NCBI RefSeq assembly: GCF_964656455.1 | Contig: NC_135717.1 | Span: 8,151,033 to 8,215,032, forward strand | Reading direction: 5' to 3' | DNA: 64,000 bases | Source of the DNA: Halichoerus grypus | Taxonomy: Eukaryota > Chordata > Mammalia > Carnivora > Phocidae | Shown: piece by piece, positions 11,556 through 22,287 of the stretch | How positions within the stretch are numbered: the first letter of the stretch is position 1 | Layout of the letters: each line of letters opens with the position of its first letter | Notes under the pieces: generated by a model | The model's input: only the letters and a program-made list of their open reading frames with translations | Told to the model about the DNA's origin: nothing | Database searches by the model: none | Made by a program: the position numbers and the translations under genes

Positions 11556-12449
11556 TAGACAGTTTTCACAATGTATATATCATTTGTGTGAAGTGTTTTG
11601 TAGAAGCACCAAAATTAGACCAGTCCTCTCAGTTTGTCATGAAGAAGCTGAAAGCTGGAGGGCTGAGTCTTTGCCCACGGCCTCAACCCCACAGGACAGA
11701 AGCGGAGGCTGGGGCCCAAGTTCCCTGATCCCAGGTCCGAGTCTCCTGGCCGCAGCCGCCTTGTGCTTGGACCCCGTTTCCATGGCCCGCTGTGTCCTTG
11801 GGTGGTGAGGGCCAGGTGCACAAAGCCCTGCTTGTTTGGCTACACATGCCCACCAGCAGTTGCTCTCATTACAGAGTGGTTATTCTTATTTGTCAAGAAA
11901 CCCAGAACAACTGTTTTTATTCTTCACAGTGGATGCTTATGCACATGACCTTTCGAGAACATATTTCTGGATGCTGTAGAGGCACTGATGTTCATGCAGA
12001 TCAGCTAAAGTTAAATCTTTATTTCTTTCCATTGGAATTGTCTTTCTGTTCCTTTAAGAATTTGTAGAGGTCGTGTGTTTCTTGTGCTGTTAAATGTTTA
12101 TTAGAAATCCCGTATAATTTAGTATATTATTTTCAGATGATAGAAGAGCCCCTTGGCAGAGAGTGGTGTGAAAGTCTGAAGTTAGTTAAACCTTCCCCTC
12201 CTTGTCACGGTTGGTGCTAGAGAGCGCTGGGTGTCGAGCGCACGTGGGCAGGACGGGACAGAGGGGGCAGCTGATGGTCAGCTGCGAGCAGCCATGTAGC
12301 ATGTCCTTCTGGGGGCAGCCGGCAAGTGTTTACACATTTGTATGTAGTCTGTAAACACAGATACTCACGAATGGAGGAAGTGTGTGCCCACACCTTGCAA
12401 GTGCAGAGATGCGTTGAGCGCTGCTTGTGATGGCCGTGGTGGAAGGTAC
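11556..12449. other. Unassigned intronic sequence
   Basis: GC-rich 11640-11830, AT-rich 11860-12170. No repeat or exon recognised. Confidence 0.5.
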
Positions 12450-12570
12450 ATTCGCTCATTCATTAAGCTAATCTTTATTGTTTGTTTAGTAAGAGCCAGG
12501 CACAGTGCTAGGTATTGGGGATTATTATGATAGCCCCTGCCCTCACGGGACTTAGATTTTAGTGCTTTCA
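12450..12570 (-). repeat. L2 3' end
   Basis: ttcattaagctaatctttat, agccaggcacagtgctaggt, attggggatta and gcccctgccctcacgggactt match antisense L2. Confidence 0.75.
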
Positions 12571-12679
12571 AAGGAGAACAACACTTGTTTTCGAGAGACC
12601 TTGGCAAAGCGAACGACCTTGAAATCCACCAAAGGAAGGGGTTTGGAGTGCTCGTTTGATAGTCTCCAGACAAAAGAAT

Positions 12680-13060
12680 CATATCAGACCCTTTATTGCA
12701 GACATGAACATTTATTTTAAGGACTCAAATTAAACTAGAATAGATAAACGAGCAGGCGTCGTTGTTTGCTGATCATTCATGGTTGATACAGCGAACAACT
12801 CAGTAAATTGCTGGTGGCAAATGGAATCATGAGAATTTCAATCCTGAGACATTCCGAACAACATAAGTCATGAAACGTTGAGGTAAAGGTGATGCTATTT
12901 TGTCCTCTAAGCATTTGACTACTTCAAAGCTTCTAAAGAAGGCACCACTGGGGCCTGTGGGGAGATTGCCATATAAGAAGGTTCAAAAAGTTTCGTAAAA
13001 GTTAGATTTGAAGTCTCGGTGTGATTTGATTTTCCATGGTGATAATGAATGTGCTCTGTG
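12680..13060. promoter_or_regulatory. Candidate conserved non-coding block
   Basis: Repeat-free AT-rich sequence with several homeodomain/POU-like AT cores (attaaactagaatagataaa, tcagtaaattgctgg, ggaatcatgagaatttc). Candidate only, inferred from texture. Confidence 0.3.
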
Positions 13061-13629
13061 TTGCCATAAGCGTTTGAGTTGTTTTCTTCCAAATGCTTAA
13101 TTTTACGAAGCAGGGAAGAGTCAACCGTGGTGGCTGAAATGGTGGTGGTTCCTTACGCAGAGGTACCTTCCAGAACGTGTGTGGTGGAGCCAGCTCAGGC
13201 AGCAGCATTCTGGTTGTTCGGGTGGCCCTTCGGAAGCTCAGTTTTAACGGCAGACTGTTATTAAGTCTGGCCATCAAGGGGCGAGTCCCACAGCCAGAGC
13301 CGCAGAGACGCCCCTGCACGTCTCTGGGGAGGGGGTGTCTTGAATTTGCCCCTCTCTTCCCCTCCAGCCCTGCACCGCAGGCAGAGCTTCCCTGCTCGGT
13401 CCATCTTGCCCTGCACATGTAAGAGCTGGTGGTGCTCCCGGGGTGGAGCACTCGGTGGTCCCACAGCACTGTGATCCATGATGACTGTGACCCTGTCCCC
13501 CTCTCAGGGGGCGCTCCCTTACCGGGGTGATGGGCCGTTTATGGGAGAAGTCAGCCGTGTTACCCGAGGGAAATCTCATGAGCTTCACAGAAGTGCAAGG
13601 GGGAACAATTTGTGCTTTAGGAATCGACA

Positions 13630-13800
13630 GGAGAAGGGCCCCTGGTACACGAGTGGTCGGGAAAGGCTTCTGGGAGGAGGCACTGTCTGAAGTGGGAGGT
13701 GAAGGATGAGGATCACGTGGCCCACGGGGAAGGGGGCGGGGCTTGGGAAGGGGCACACACTCGAGCAGGGGCCCTGCACTTGAGGATGCCATGGCTAGAT
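13630..13800 (-). repeat. Probable L2 internal fragment
   Basis: ggaaaggcttctgggaggagg followed by gaggtgaaggatgag and gaaggggcacacac resembles the antisense L2 3' body. Weak similarity may extend to about 14600. A 318-codon minus-strand open frame covers this region but shows no coding signature. Confidence 0.5.
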
Positions 13801-15344
13801 CTGAAAGGGAGTCGGCAAGCGTGGCGGCAGCAGGAGAGTACAGGGCGGGCGAGCCAGGCACGGTGATGGGGGCTGACTGGCCATTGGAGACCTGGCGCAG
13901 GAGGGCACCGTGGCCACAGTGATGGGCCAGGAAGAACTCCGGCTTTGGACAGCTGAGTGGGTAGAGGGCCTGGAGCCTGGATCCACGGTTAAGAGGGCCT
14001 GTGTTGGGTGTCAGAGGTGAGGAGTAGGGGGTCTCCACCCAGGACGTAGAACCTGTTGTTCGGGGGCAGGGGAGGGAGGCGTCCAGGAGGAGCCCAGGGG
14101 TGCCCTTGGGTTTGACTGGGATGTGAATCAAGTTCTCGGTCAAAAACCCAGATGGCAGGAGGGGCGGCCGTGTGTGGGGAGGATGCGCTGCCTTGCACAC
14201 CTCCCGAATAAGCAGGCGCGTTCCAGACACGGGGCAGGGCTGTCCCCTCTGTGCCGAACTCCCAGGGGACAGTGCCTGGCGTGTAGGAGGTGCTTCATAG
14301 ACTCGAGGGCTGAAGGGGGTTGAGGGGAAGTCAGAACGGGCCGCAGGTCCTCATGCCTGGCCATGTTCTTAACTCTGTGTTAAGTGAATGAGTTTCCCGA
14401 GGGATGGAATTTAAAGGAAAAAGAGCCAAGGGCTGGGTGTAGGCGTGGGCAGCGCCGCAGTTAGAGGCTCAGTGGAGGCCGAGAAGTCAGCAAAGGGAGG
14501 CAGGAAGGGAATGGCCGGGGGTGGGAGGGAAATGGCACGTTACAAGGTCGGCCAAGGTCAGGAGGCTCCTGTGAGGTGGTGGTTACTCTGGGCACGCAGG
14601 CCAGAGAGGGTAAGATAAGAAACCTCGTTCAGGTTTTTGATGGCTTCCCCGGGCCGCCCCTCTGAGTTCCTTACCCCATAGCCGCACTTCCCGCTGGGAA
14701 GCGGGGTCTTTGTCCCTCTGGCTTGGGCCCACCCTCCCCCAACCTTCTCTGAGCCCCTCCCCAGATGGCCTTGCTGGGGGAAGGCTGCATCCCCCGCCCC
14801 CTTTGCTCCTTGGGCCACGGGAGCACCTCGCTGCAGTTGGATCCCTGTGTCCTCAGCCCCATGGGGCACCTTTCGAGGTCACGTAGCCCAGAGCAGCTGC
14901 TTGGTCCCGATGTCTAGTTTTTATAGGCGGGTCGTGTTCGCTCACCTCTGGGTCCAGAGTGGGTGTTCCAGTGGATGGAAAGAAAGTCTACTAATTCAGT
15001 CAAGGCTGGTTCTTCTCTGTCCTTTGTAAAACTCTTGTCTAAAAATTAATGGGTGAGAGCATCTAGGGAAACTTGTCAGATTGTTTTCTTGAGGAAACCT
15101 CGAGAATATGAACTTAAAGGGAAACATCACAGCTATCTTGATGAGGACGTAACCTTAAGTGGCAGAGCTGGTTTAGCCAGATTTTTTCCTCTTTGTGGTA
15201 GAGTTTTCATTTTTCCTCTCTTAAAGTGGTTCAGAAAAAGCTGTGAAGATAGTATAGAGAGTTTTGCTTTTTTTTTTTTTAAAGTTGGTAATAAGTAATT
15301 TTAGGATAGATGCTTATGAAGCCTGTAAATATTAAAAAAAAAAA
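13801..15344. other. Unassigned GC-rich intronic sequence
   Basis: GC-rich, with a short MIR/L2 3'-end-like scrap at 14265-14310 (gacagtgcctggcgtgtagg then aggtgcttcatag). Otherwise no recognised element. Confidence 0.4.
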
Positions 15345-15400
15345 CACCTTGCCTAGTGCCTTGCACATATGAGTTCTATAAATATTTATGTAGCTGGACT
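15345..15400 (+). repeat. MIR or L2 3'-end scrap
   Basis: cttgcctagtgccttgcac then ctataaatatttatgtag matches the end of a sense MIR/L2. Confidence 0.45.
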
Positions 15401-16165
15401 CACCTGTCTGCTTGGAGGGGTTGGGGTGTGGGTGTGGCTCAGAGCCGGAGGTCCCAGTGTCCCCCTCTGACATTTTCTTCTTGGACTCCTGCAGCACACG
15501 TGCTGTCTGAGCGCCTCTCCTTGGTTGATTTTAGTCTGTAATCATGGCACTGTTGGGGGCCCCTGGCTCCGTGTGATCCGGTCCCACAGCGAGGACCAAG
15601 AGGGGATGTTCTCGGTTACATCCTCCCTCCCCCCCTTTTATACACCCATCACAGTGGCAACATTTTAAGGCTGAATATCCCAAGGGCTCACAGTGTGAAC
15701 TCTGTCCTGTCGGTGGGCGTGCGATCCAGAATGACTGCTTTGGAGTGACTCGTGGAAGGCTCCCTAGTACAACGGAGCCGTCTTCGAGATGTCTTGGGCA
15801 CGGGTGCAAGAGCAGTCGTGTCAGCACACGGGCGTAAACAGCTAGAAAGCACGTCAGGGTCCTGCGGGAGTGTGGCCGTCATCCAGTGCTCTTCTGGAGG
15901 GCAAGGCCACACGCGGCTGGACCGCGCGCACGCGGCGGAGAGCCCAGAAAGCCCGCTGATGGGCGTGTGCAGTGCAGGCCTGTCTCTGTGGAGCTCAGCG
16001 TGCAAAACCATACCTCGTGTTGTTAATAGGATTGTAAAGAGCTAGAAAATATAGAGCGATTTCTTGAGAAAGGTAAATGGCAAATTCTGGAAAGTGATTT
16101 TTTGGGGTGGGGAGAAAACGGGACGGAGTGGGGTAGAAGGGGCTCCAAGTATATTTTATTCCTTT
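15401..16165. other. Unassigned intronic sequence with a short CpG-dense patch
   Basis: The stretch 15900-15970 is unusually CpG-rich for an intron (acacgcggctggaccgcgcg region) but too short for a CpG island. No exon or repeat recognised. Confidence 0.45.
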
Positions 16166-16180
16166 AAAAATGGCAAAGAA

Positions 16181-16386
16181 AGGGGCGCCTGGGTGGCTCA
16201 GTCGTTAAGCGCCTGCCTTTGGCTCAGGTCATGATCCCAGGGTCCTGGGATCAAGTCCCACATCGGGCTCCCTGCTCCACGGGAAGCCTGCTTCTCCCTC
16301 TTCCACTCTCCCTGCTTGTGTTCCCTCTCTCGCTGTGTCTCTCTCTGTCAAATAAATAAATAAATAAATCTTAAATAAAATAAAAT
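16181..16386 (+). repeat. SINEC, young, full length, with target-site duplication
   Basis: A complete arctoid-type SINE: ggggcgcctgggtggctcag head, ggtcatgatcccagggtcc body, ctcgctgtgtctctctctg, then (AAAT)n tail. Flanked by the perfect 14-bp duplication aaaaatggcaaaga at 16166-16179 and 16387-16400. Confidence 0.97.
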
Positions 16387-16400
16387 AAAAATGGCAAAGA

Positions 16401-16804
16401 TGGCAGAATGTTAAAGTTTGATGAAGCTGAGTGGTGAGTACATAGGAATTTGTGCTTTTCTGTATGATGGAAACACACTCTTGCTTAAAAATAAAGCAAT
16501 GTGTGAACGGTAATCTACTGTACTTATAGCCTAAATCTTTCAACACTGGGGTGTTTTATGTATATCTCTCTCATCTGCTCACTTACGGAATACTAAAATT
16601 ATGGTGCCGTTAATTGTATCTATTGAAGAACCTTTATGTTCTCTTATTTTATTTTATTTTCTCTTTCCTTATTTTAAACATGGGAAGGTAGGTGATAGTT
16701 TCTAGGGTTGTCTTCATTTTAAGAAGACAATTTTAAGATGTGTCTTCTCCTTTGGATTATGCCTTTTGGTGGAAAAATAGGTCCTTGCCACTGTGTCTGT
16801 TCAG
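16401..16804. other. Unassigned AT-rich intronic sequence
   Basis: Contains a short (TTTTA)n run near 16645-16663; nothing else recognised. Confidence 0.45.
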
Positions 16805-16820
16805 TAACAGTGAATTTTCT

Positions 16821-17033
16821 TTTCTTTTCTTTTCTTTTTTTTTTAAAGATTTTATTTATTTATTTGACAGAGAGAGACACAGCGAGAGAGGGAACACAAG
16901 CAGGGAGAGTGGGAGAGGGAGAAGCAGGCTTCCCGCGGAGCAGGGAGCCCGATGCTGGGGTCGATCCCAGGACCCTGGGACCATGACCCGAGCCGAAGGC
17001 AGACGCTTAACGACTGAGCCACCCAGGCGCCCC
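16821..17033 (-). repeat. SINEC, young, full length, with target-site duplication
   Basis: The reverse complement begins ggggcgcctgggtggctcag and ends in (A/G)-rich tail sequence. Flanking copies taacagtgaattttct (16805-16820) and taacggtgaattttct (17036-17051) differ at one base. Confidence 0.97.
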
Positions 17034-17404
17034 AATAACGGTGAATTTTCTACAGAAAAATGAGGACAGGCGAGCCGCTGAAGTGAATGCCTGCATTTCC
17101 TTGTGTAGTCCTTAGAATATTCGGGATGCCTCAGCAAAAGTAAACGATAAATTATGTTTAATATCATCCAGGCCATGAGTCTGGAATGGTTTCCCATTGT
17201 CCCTGAAATAAGAGATGCTTCTCAGAATTCGATTTCTGGCTTAATTGCATTAGGATTATTGCCATCAGGATTCGAGTGAAGTGGTACATTCCTTTCGTGC
17301 CCATTGTTGGGGGGGGTGACATTAAAGCTGGCCGTTGATAGAATAATATCCTGTTACTTACTCAGTGTCTCTTTCTGAGGAAATAGGAGCTTAATATGCC
17401 CCGT

Positions 17405-17505
17405 CCAATTAATCCCAACAACATCCTTAGAGGTGAATGGAAGGCAGGTAGTGCTATTTCCATTTTACTTAAAAAGCAGCTGAAACACGAGGAGCCTGAG
17501 CTCCC
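17405..17505 (-). repeat. MIR
   Basis: ccaattaatcccaacaacat, aggtgaatggaaggcaggt and tatttccattttacttaaa followed by gctgaaacacgaggagcctg match antisense MIR. Confidence 0.7.
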
Positions 17506-18289
17506 GGGCAGCCCTCAGACTCTTGTCTAAGTACTAGTCAGGAGCTTGTTACCCCAACCAGCAGTGGAGGAACCCAACTCACAGAGGAGGAAGGAAGTAT
17601 TTGTGACGTGTCACCTTGGTGCGGGGCTCTGTTGGGAACTCTTGGGGTTGTGATCCCTTTTGATCCTGAGCGCAGTTTTGGGAGACGGGAGGCGGAGTCC
17701 TCCCAGGCTTTCACAGGGAAGTCTAGACACTGGCCCATGTCCCCGGGCTGGTCACCGACACGCTGGGCTCTGCGTGTCACCCTGTCGTCCAACCAAGGGC
17801 GTGTGTCCAGCCTGGTGGTGTGAAGGAGAAACCAGGGGCATCTGTTGTTGGGGAAGACAGAGGTTCAAGGTATCAGAAGCAAAATCAACAAATTGAATTG
17901 TGGTGGATGTCACTTGCTAAGACCATTGAACACAATTTCACCCTAATGAAATGATTTGGGATCATTGAGTAGAGTTCCAGGGCATGTGATCTCATAGTTC
18001 TTGACACTGGACAGGGCCTGCCTCCCCCAGAGCTTCCAGCATGGGTGCATCATTCACTGGTCACCTCTGTTGATAGACTTTATTTGGCCACTTTGCCAGG
18101 GGCTTGACTATTCCAGTGGTTTAACAGTTCTGGTTAGAAATCGTTAGGAAAAGGTCAAGAAGGGGAAATAAGGCTAATTGGGGCCTGTTGTCTTTGCTGC
18201 ACGTCCCAGTGTCTTGCCCAGGGACTTATTAGCATCAGGGTCTCTCTGTTTCACCAGTAGGGAAAGGGGATGGAGGGTGTCGGAAAGAT
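17506..18289. other. Unassigned intronic sequence
   Basis: Mixed composition; no exon or repeat recognised. Confidence 0.45.
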
Positions 18290-18380
18290 GAACTTGCTCG
18301 GGGCCACTCTTTATTAAGCGGTAAAGCTAGACCCCAAACCCAGGCCACTTTGATGACAAGTTCACCGTCTTTCAGATCTA
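18290..18380 (-). repeat. Possible MIR fragment
   Basis: taagcggtaaagctagaccc then caaacccaggccacttt resembles the antisense tRNA-related half of MIR. Confidence 0.45.
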
Positions 18381-18419
18381 GTAAGCTGTGCGCCATGCCT
18401 TTTTGGTGGGGTGATATTT

Positions 18420-18640
18420 CTTCTTGTTTTTTTAAAAAATACTGCTAATCACTCACGAGAAATCAGGATGAGGGCTTAGATTTCAGCCGCCTGGAATTAG
18501 ACAATGATTTCTCTTATTATAAGCAGAGCCCTTTATTAACTGAAAACACTTGACTGTTAGACGTGCTGTTTAATTGCCGTTAGAATGTATTTTTGTCACA
18601 CTGCCCTATAATAAGCCAAAGAACTGTTTGTGCCAAACAT
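18420..18640. promoter_or_regulatory. Candidate conserved non-coding block
   Basis: AT-rich, repeat-free, with close-spaced homeodomain-like cores (ctgctaatcac, ggaattagacaatg, tttaattgccgttag). It lies just upstream of a SINE cluster. Inferred from texture only. Confidence 0.3.
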
Positions 18641-18906
18641 AGAAGGAAAGAGAAGGGAGGATGAAAACCCTTCTGCTCCTCCAGCGCTCCCCAGTCGAGC
18701 CCCTGGTGTTCTATTTGCTATTCTGGTTCCGGTTTCTGTTTACCACTTCTACCTCTTACGGAAAGAACACCTGGTCTGGGGCTGGTCAGGTGCTGTGAGC
18801 GGTAGACCCTCCGCATGATGCTCAGGCACAACGTCTCTGCTCTGGAGGAGTGCTCCTCTTTTTCTGGCCTTCGGGGTTTCCTTTGTTAGTGAGTGGGCCT
18901 TAACAT

Positions 18907-19303
18907 TTTAAAAAAGTATTTATTTTACTTATTTTATTTTATTTTTAAAGATTTTATGTATTTATTTGACAGAGAGCGGGAGCAGGAACACAAGCAGGAG
19001 GAGTGGGAGAGGGAGAAACAGGCCTCCCGCTGAGCAGGGAGCCTGATGCGGGGCTCGATCCCGGGACCCTGGGATCATGACCTGAGCCGAAGGCAGACAG
19101 TTAATGACTGAGCCACCCACCCACCCCTATTTTACTTATTTTAGAGAGGGAGAGAGCATGTTGGGGGGGTGTGTGGGGGAGGAGGAGGAGAGGGAGAGGG
19201 ACAAGCCCACTCCATGCTGAGCACGGAGCCTGATGCGGGGCTCGATCCCACGACCCTGAGATCATGACCCAAGCTGAAACCTACTGAGCCACCCATGCAC
19301 CCC
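18907..19303 (-). repeat. Outer SINEC, interrupted by an inner SINEC
   Basis: An older minus-strand SINE in two parts: tail 18907-18936 and body 19144-19303 (the reverse complement starts ggggtgcatgggtggctc). It is flanked by an 8-bp duplication, aacatttt, at 18902-18909 and 19304-19311. A younger SINE sits in its A/T tail. Confidence 0.9.
18937..19127 (-). repeat. Inner SINEC, nested in the outer one
   Basis: Same orientation as its host. Flanked by the perfect 16-bp duplication tattttacttatttta at 18921-18936 and 19128-19143, which proves insertion into the outer element's tail. Its head has changed to cacccacccacccc on the + strand. Confidence 0.95.
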
Positions 19304-19399
19304 AACATTTTGCCTACTAGAAAAAAAAAAAACTTTTTGGTCTTTTAAATTTTTCTTTGCAAAATGGAAATGACTTTATCTCTGAAATTAAAAAGTCAG

Positions 19400-20480
19400 A
19401 AATGTGAATAAAAATCAAGCAACTACAAAAGAGTATAACAAAGGAAACAAGTCACCACTAATCCTATTTCTGTTCACATTTGGGCAGACGTCCTTCCAGA
19501 AACCTAGTTTCTGTAAACAGAAAACTAGGTGAGTGGCATAACACTTTGGATACGGTTGTATAACGATCTTTCCTCACCCCGGAGTTTACTGTATGTTAAG
19601 AATGTCTTTCCTTTACTGTAGTTAAAGGAAATTAGTATGTGGTTGGTTGAAGTTCCATATCATTACAGTATTCCACATACTGCATTAAATCGATCCTTTT
19701 CTTTTTCCGCTCTTGAGTACTTTAGACATTTGCTATATTTAGGCATGGGGATGAGCATCCTGCTCCATCTCTGTGTGTTTTTGATGATTGTTCTTGATGT
19801 CTGATTACTTCTGTAGGTTACATTTCTAAAAGCAGTGCTGAGTGAGTGGTGTGAGTATAGTTTTAAGACTTTGGATACATATTCCCCAAACTTTCCGGAA
19901 AAGTTGGACTAATTTTATAGCAGCAATTGCACTAAATTCCTTGTATTACTTCTTTCCAAGTAACACCATCTCATGGTTCCAAAACAAAAGGCGTAAGGAC
20001 AAGTCTCCTATCTGCCCTCCCCTGCCCCCACTGTTGCTGATTTCTTTGAGTATCCTCCCAGAATTTCTTTATACACACAGAAACAAATATGAACGTATGT
20101 TATTATCCCCTCTGTACACATAGTCTAGCATGATATGCACCATCTTCTGTACCTTTTTAATTTTTTTAAAAATTAACTGTTTCTTAGACTTTCCAAACGA
20201 GACAGAAGCTTATTACCATTCTGTCTCTAGCCCTTCCTATGTATCTCTCTCTCTCTCAAGGCGACGGGATATTCCGTGCTATAGATGGCTGTATTTGATG
20301 TACCCAGGTCCCCACTGATAGATATTTGGGTGGCTTCCAGTCTTGGCTCTTACAACGGCGCCACCTTGAAGAACTTTGTACACCCACCACTTGACACTGG
20401 TACAAGTTTATCTGCAGGGTACGTTCCTGCAAGGAGAGTGGCGGGGCCAGCAACAGGGGCATCGCTGAATTTGGTACGTG
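19400..20480 (-). repeat. Old L1/HAL1-like LINE fragments
   Basis: Several antisense LINE phrases occur in order: gatacatattccccaaact, cgggatattccgtgctatag, ccccactgatagatatttgg and gtacaagtttatctgcaggg. These are heavily diverged and probably more than one piece. A small inverted repeat lies at 19503-19529. Confidence 0.55.
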
Positions 20481-21201
20481 CTGCCAGCTTACCCCCACGT
20501 GCCCATGTAACTTTCCCCCAGCCTTGTTCTCCATGGCCCCACCATGGAGCCCGCCCGGAGTTCTAGTTCTTTCATGATCATTCCAGTTGTGCAAATAGTA
20601 TGCACATAAAGAATGCAGAAACCAGAGCAAAACAAACCACCTTCTCCTGCCGGCGAGTGCGTAAGTGTGCATGGAATCATGGAGTCAGAGGAGAGGTAAC
20701 ATTGGTGACTGTGGGCGAGCGTCCTCTCTGCCTCCTCCTCTCCCCTCCCCTCCCCCTTCTTCCCCGCCCTTTTCTCTCCTCCCCTCCTTTCCAACCTGAA
20801 ACAGCGCCACTTCCTTTTATGAACCGGGCAGTGGCTTTCAGTGTGTGCGACCAGAAAAGCAATGAGTCTTCTTAGGGACTGACCTCACCACTAGCAAGCA
20901 ACAGGTACTAGCAGCTGAGCGAAATGGTATTTGAAGCAAACATTCTGATGGGGCAAAGCCCCAGGAACCCAGGTGATGGCAGCAGAGGCTGACACGACGT
21001 AGGCGGGGCTGAAGGCTGAAAAGTGACAGCAGTCTGGAGGGGTGCCCTGGGGGATCAGGGGGTGCCCCTCCAGCTGGGACGTGGCTGGACTTCACGCGGT
21101 TCTGGTCAAAACAGTGTGGTTGCCCAACCACAAAAATAAACGGATGCTTTTAAATAGAATTAATTTTTTTAAATGCTGTTAATAAAAAGGATGAACCAGC
21201 A
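20481..21201. other. Unassigned intronic sequence with a homopyrimidine tract
   Basis: The stretch 20731-20792 is pyrimidine on the + strand with a single G. No exon or mobile element is seen in the rest. Confidence 0.5.
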
Positions 21202-21209
21202 GCTTACAG

Positions 21210-21396
21210 ATTTGTTTGTTTGTTTTAAAGATTTTATTTATCCATTTGACAGAGAGAGAGAGCACAAGCAGGGGGAGCGCAGAGGGAGAGGGAGAAGCAG
21301 ACTCCCTGCTGAACAGGGAGCCTGATCCTAGGACCCTATGATCATGACCTGAGCCGAAGGCAGATGCTTAACCGACTGAGCCACCCAGGTGCCCCC
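21210..21396 (-). repeat. SINEC, full length
   Basis: The reverse complement starts gggggcacctgggtggctc and carries gctcaggtcatgatcat. Possible short imperfect flanking duplication gcttacag/gcttacgg (21202-21209 and 21397-21404). Confidence 0.94.
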
Positions 21397-21800
21397 GCTT
21401 ACGGGCTTTTTAAGAGAAGAAACCAAACTCCTGTGAGGGTAGGAGGCCTATCTGCATTCTCATGGGGCGTCCTGGCCCTGTCCATTCCATGTAAGTGATG
21501 CAAACCTACGTAGTATTTCGGTGCTTTTTCAAACTCCTAGAAGGCACAGCGTCCCCAGGGCCAACTTGTGCTGTCGAGAGCTGAGCCCAGGAGAGGTCAT
21601 GGGGGCTGCTCATGGGAACATAGGGCACTGCCTGGTAGCTTCGGGTGACCTTGACTCCCTCCTGCTCCCTCTTGTGTGTCCCTTCCTGATAGCTTTAACG
21701 TAAAAATGTTTATAAGACATCCACCCTGTGGGAGAACACTGAAAATAGGGTAGATCCCTCCCTCTCTTCTCCTTATTTTCTGTCTAGTCTAGCCCTTTTA

Positions 21801-22028
21801 TTTTTTTTTATTTTTTTTATTTTTTTTTATTTTTTTAAAGATTTTATTTATTTATTTGACAGAGAGAGAGAGACAGCGAGAGAGGGAACACAAGCAGGGG
21901 GAGTGGGAGAGTGAGAAGCAGGCTTCCTGCCGAGCAGGGAGCCCGATGCGGGGCTCGATCCCAGGACCCCGAGATCATGACCTGAGCCGAAGGCAGTCGC
22001 TTAACCAACTGAGCCACCCAGGCGCCCC
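21801..22028 (-). repeat. SINEC, very young, full length, with perfect 16-bp target-site duplication
   Basis: The tail is a T run broken by single As, then aaagattttatttatttat and the full body and head. Flanks tagtctagccctttta at 21785-21800 and 22029-22044 are identical. In antisense to CUX1 it presents a long polypyrimidine tract followed by AG. Confidence 0.98.
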
Positions 22029-22138
22029 TAGTCTAGCCCTTTTAAATACTGTAACTTTCTGCTCTATTCTTCTAGATAAGTACATTCTAACCATTGGGAT
22101 TTCAAGGTTTCTTTCTCAGGGGCTGTTAGCCTCTTCCT

Positions 22139-22287
22139 GGATGAGGGTGGGCTTACGTGGATGAGGCCAGGCTTACCTGATGGTGGTCCTACTGGATGAA
22201 GCTGGGCTTACCTGGATGAAACTGGTCTTACCTGATGGTGGTCTTATTGGATGAGGCTGGGCTTACCTGGATGAAACTGGTCTTACC
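22139..22287. repeat. Minisatellite with 55-bp higher-order unit
   Basis: Eight tandem units arranged A-B-C, A-B-C, A-B. A and B are 20-bp relatives (ggatgaggctgggcttacct and ggatgaaactggtcttacct); C is 15 bp (gatggtggtcttatt). The copies span 22139-22193, 22194-22248 and 22249-22287. Confidence 0.93.

Noticed and set aside
13274..14230. 318-codon open frame on the minus strand, the longest in the window
   Set aside because: It lies in GC-rich, partly L2-like DNA, is proline/serine-rich without any domain, and overlaps open frames in other phases. No promoter, splice or conservation evidence.
16181..16260. tRNA gene-like head with A and B boxes
   Set aside because: It is the tRNA-Lys-derived head of a SINEC; the same sequence recurs across the window.
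19503..19529. Short hairpin cctagtttctg / cagaaaactagg as a possible miRNA
   Set aside because: The stem is only about 11 bp with a 4-nt loop, too short for a pre-miRNA, and it lies in an old LINE.
22139..22287. CRISPR-like spaced repeats
   Set aside because: Units are directly tandem without unique spacers, and the DNA is mammalian.
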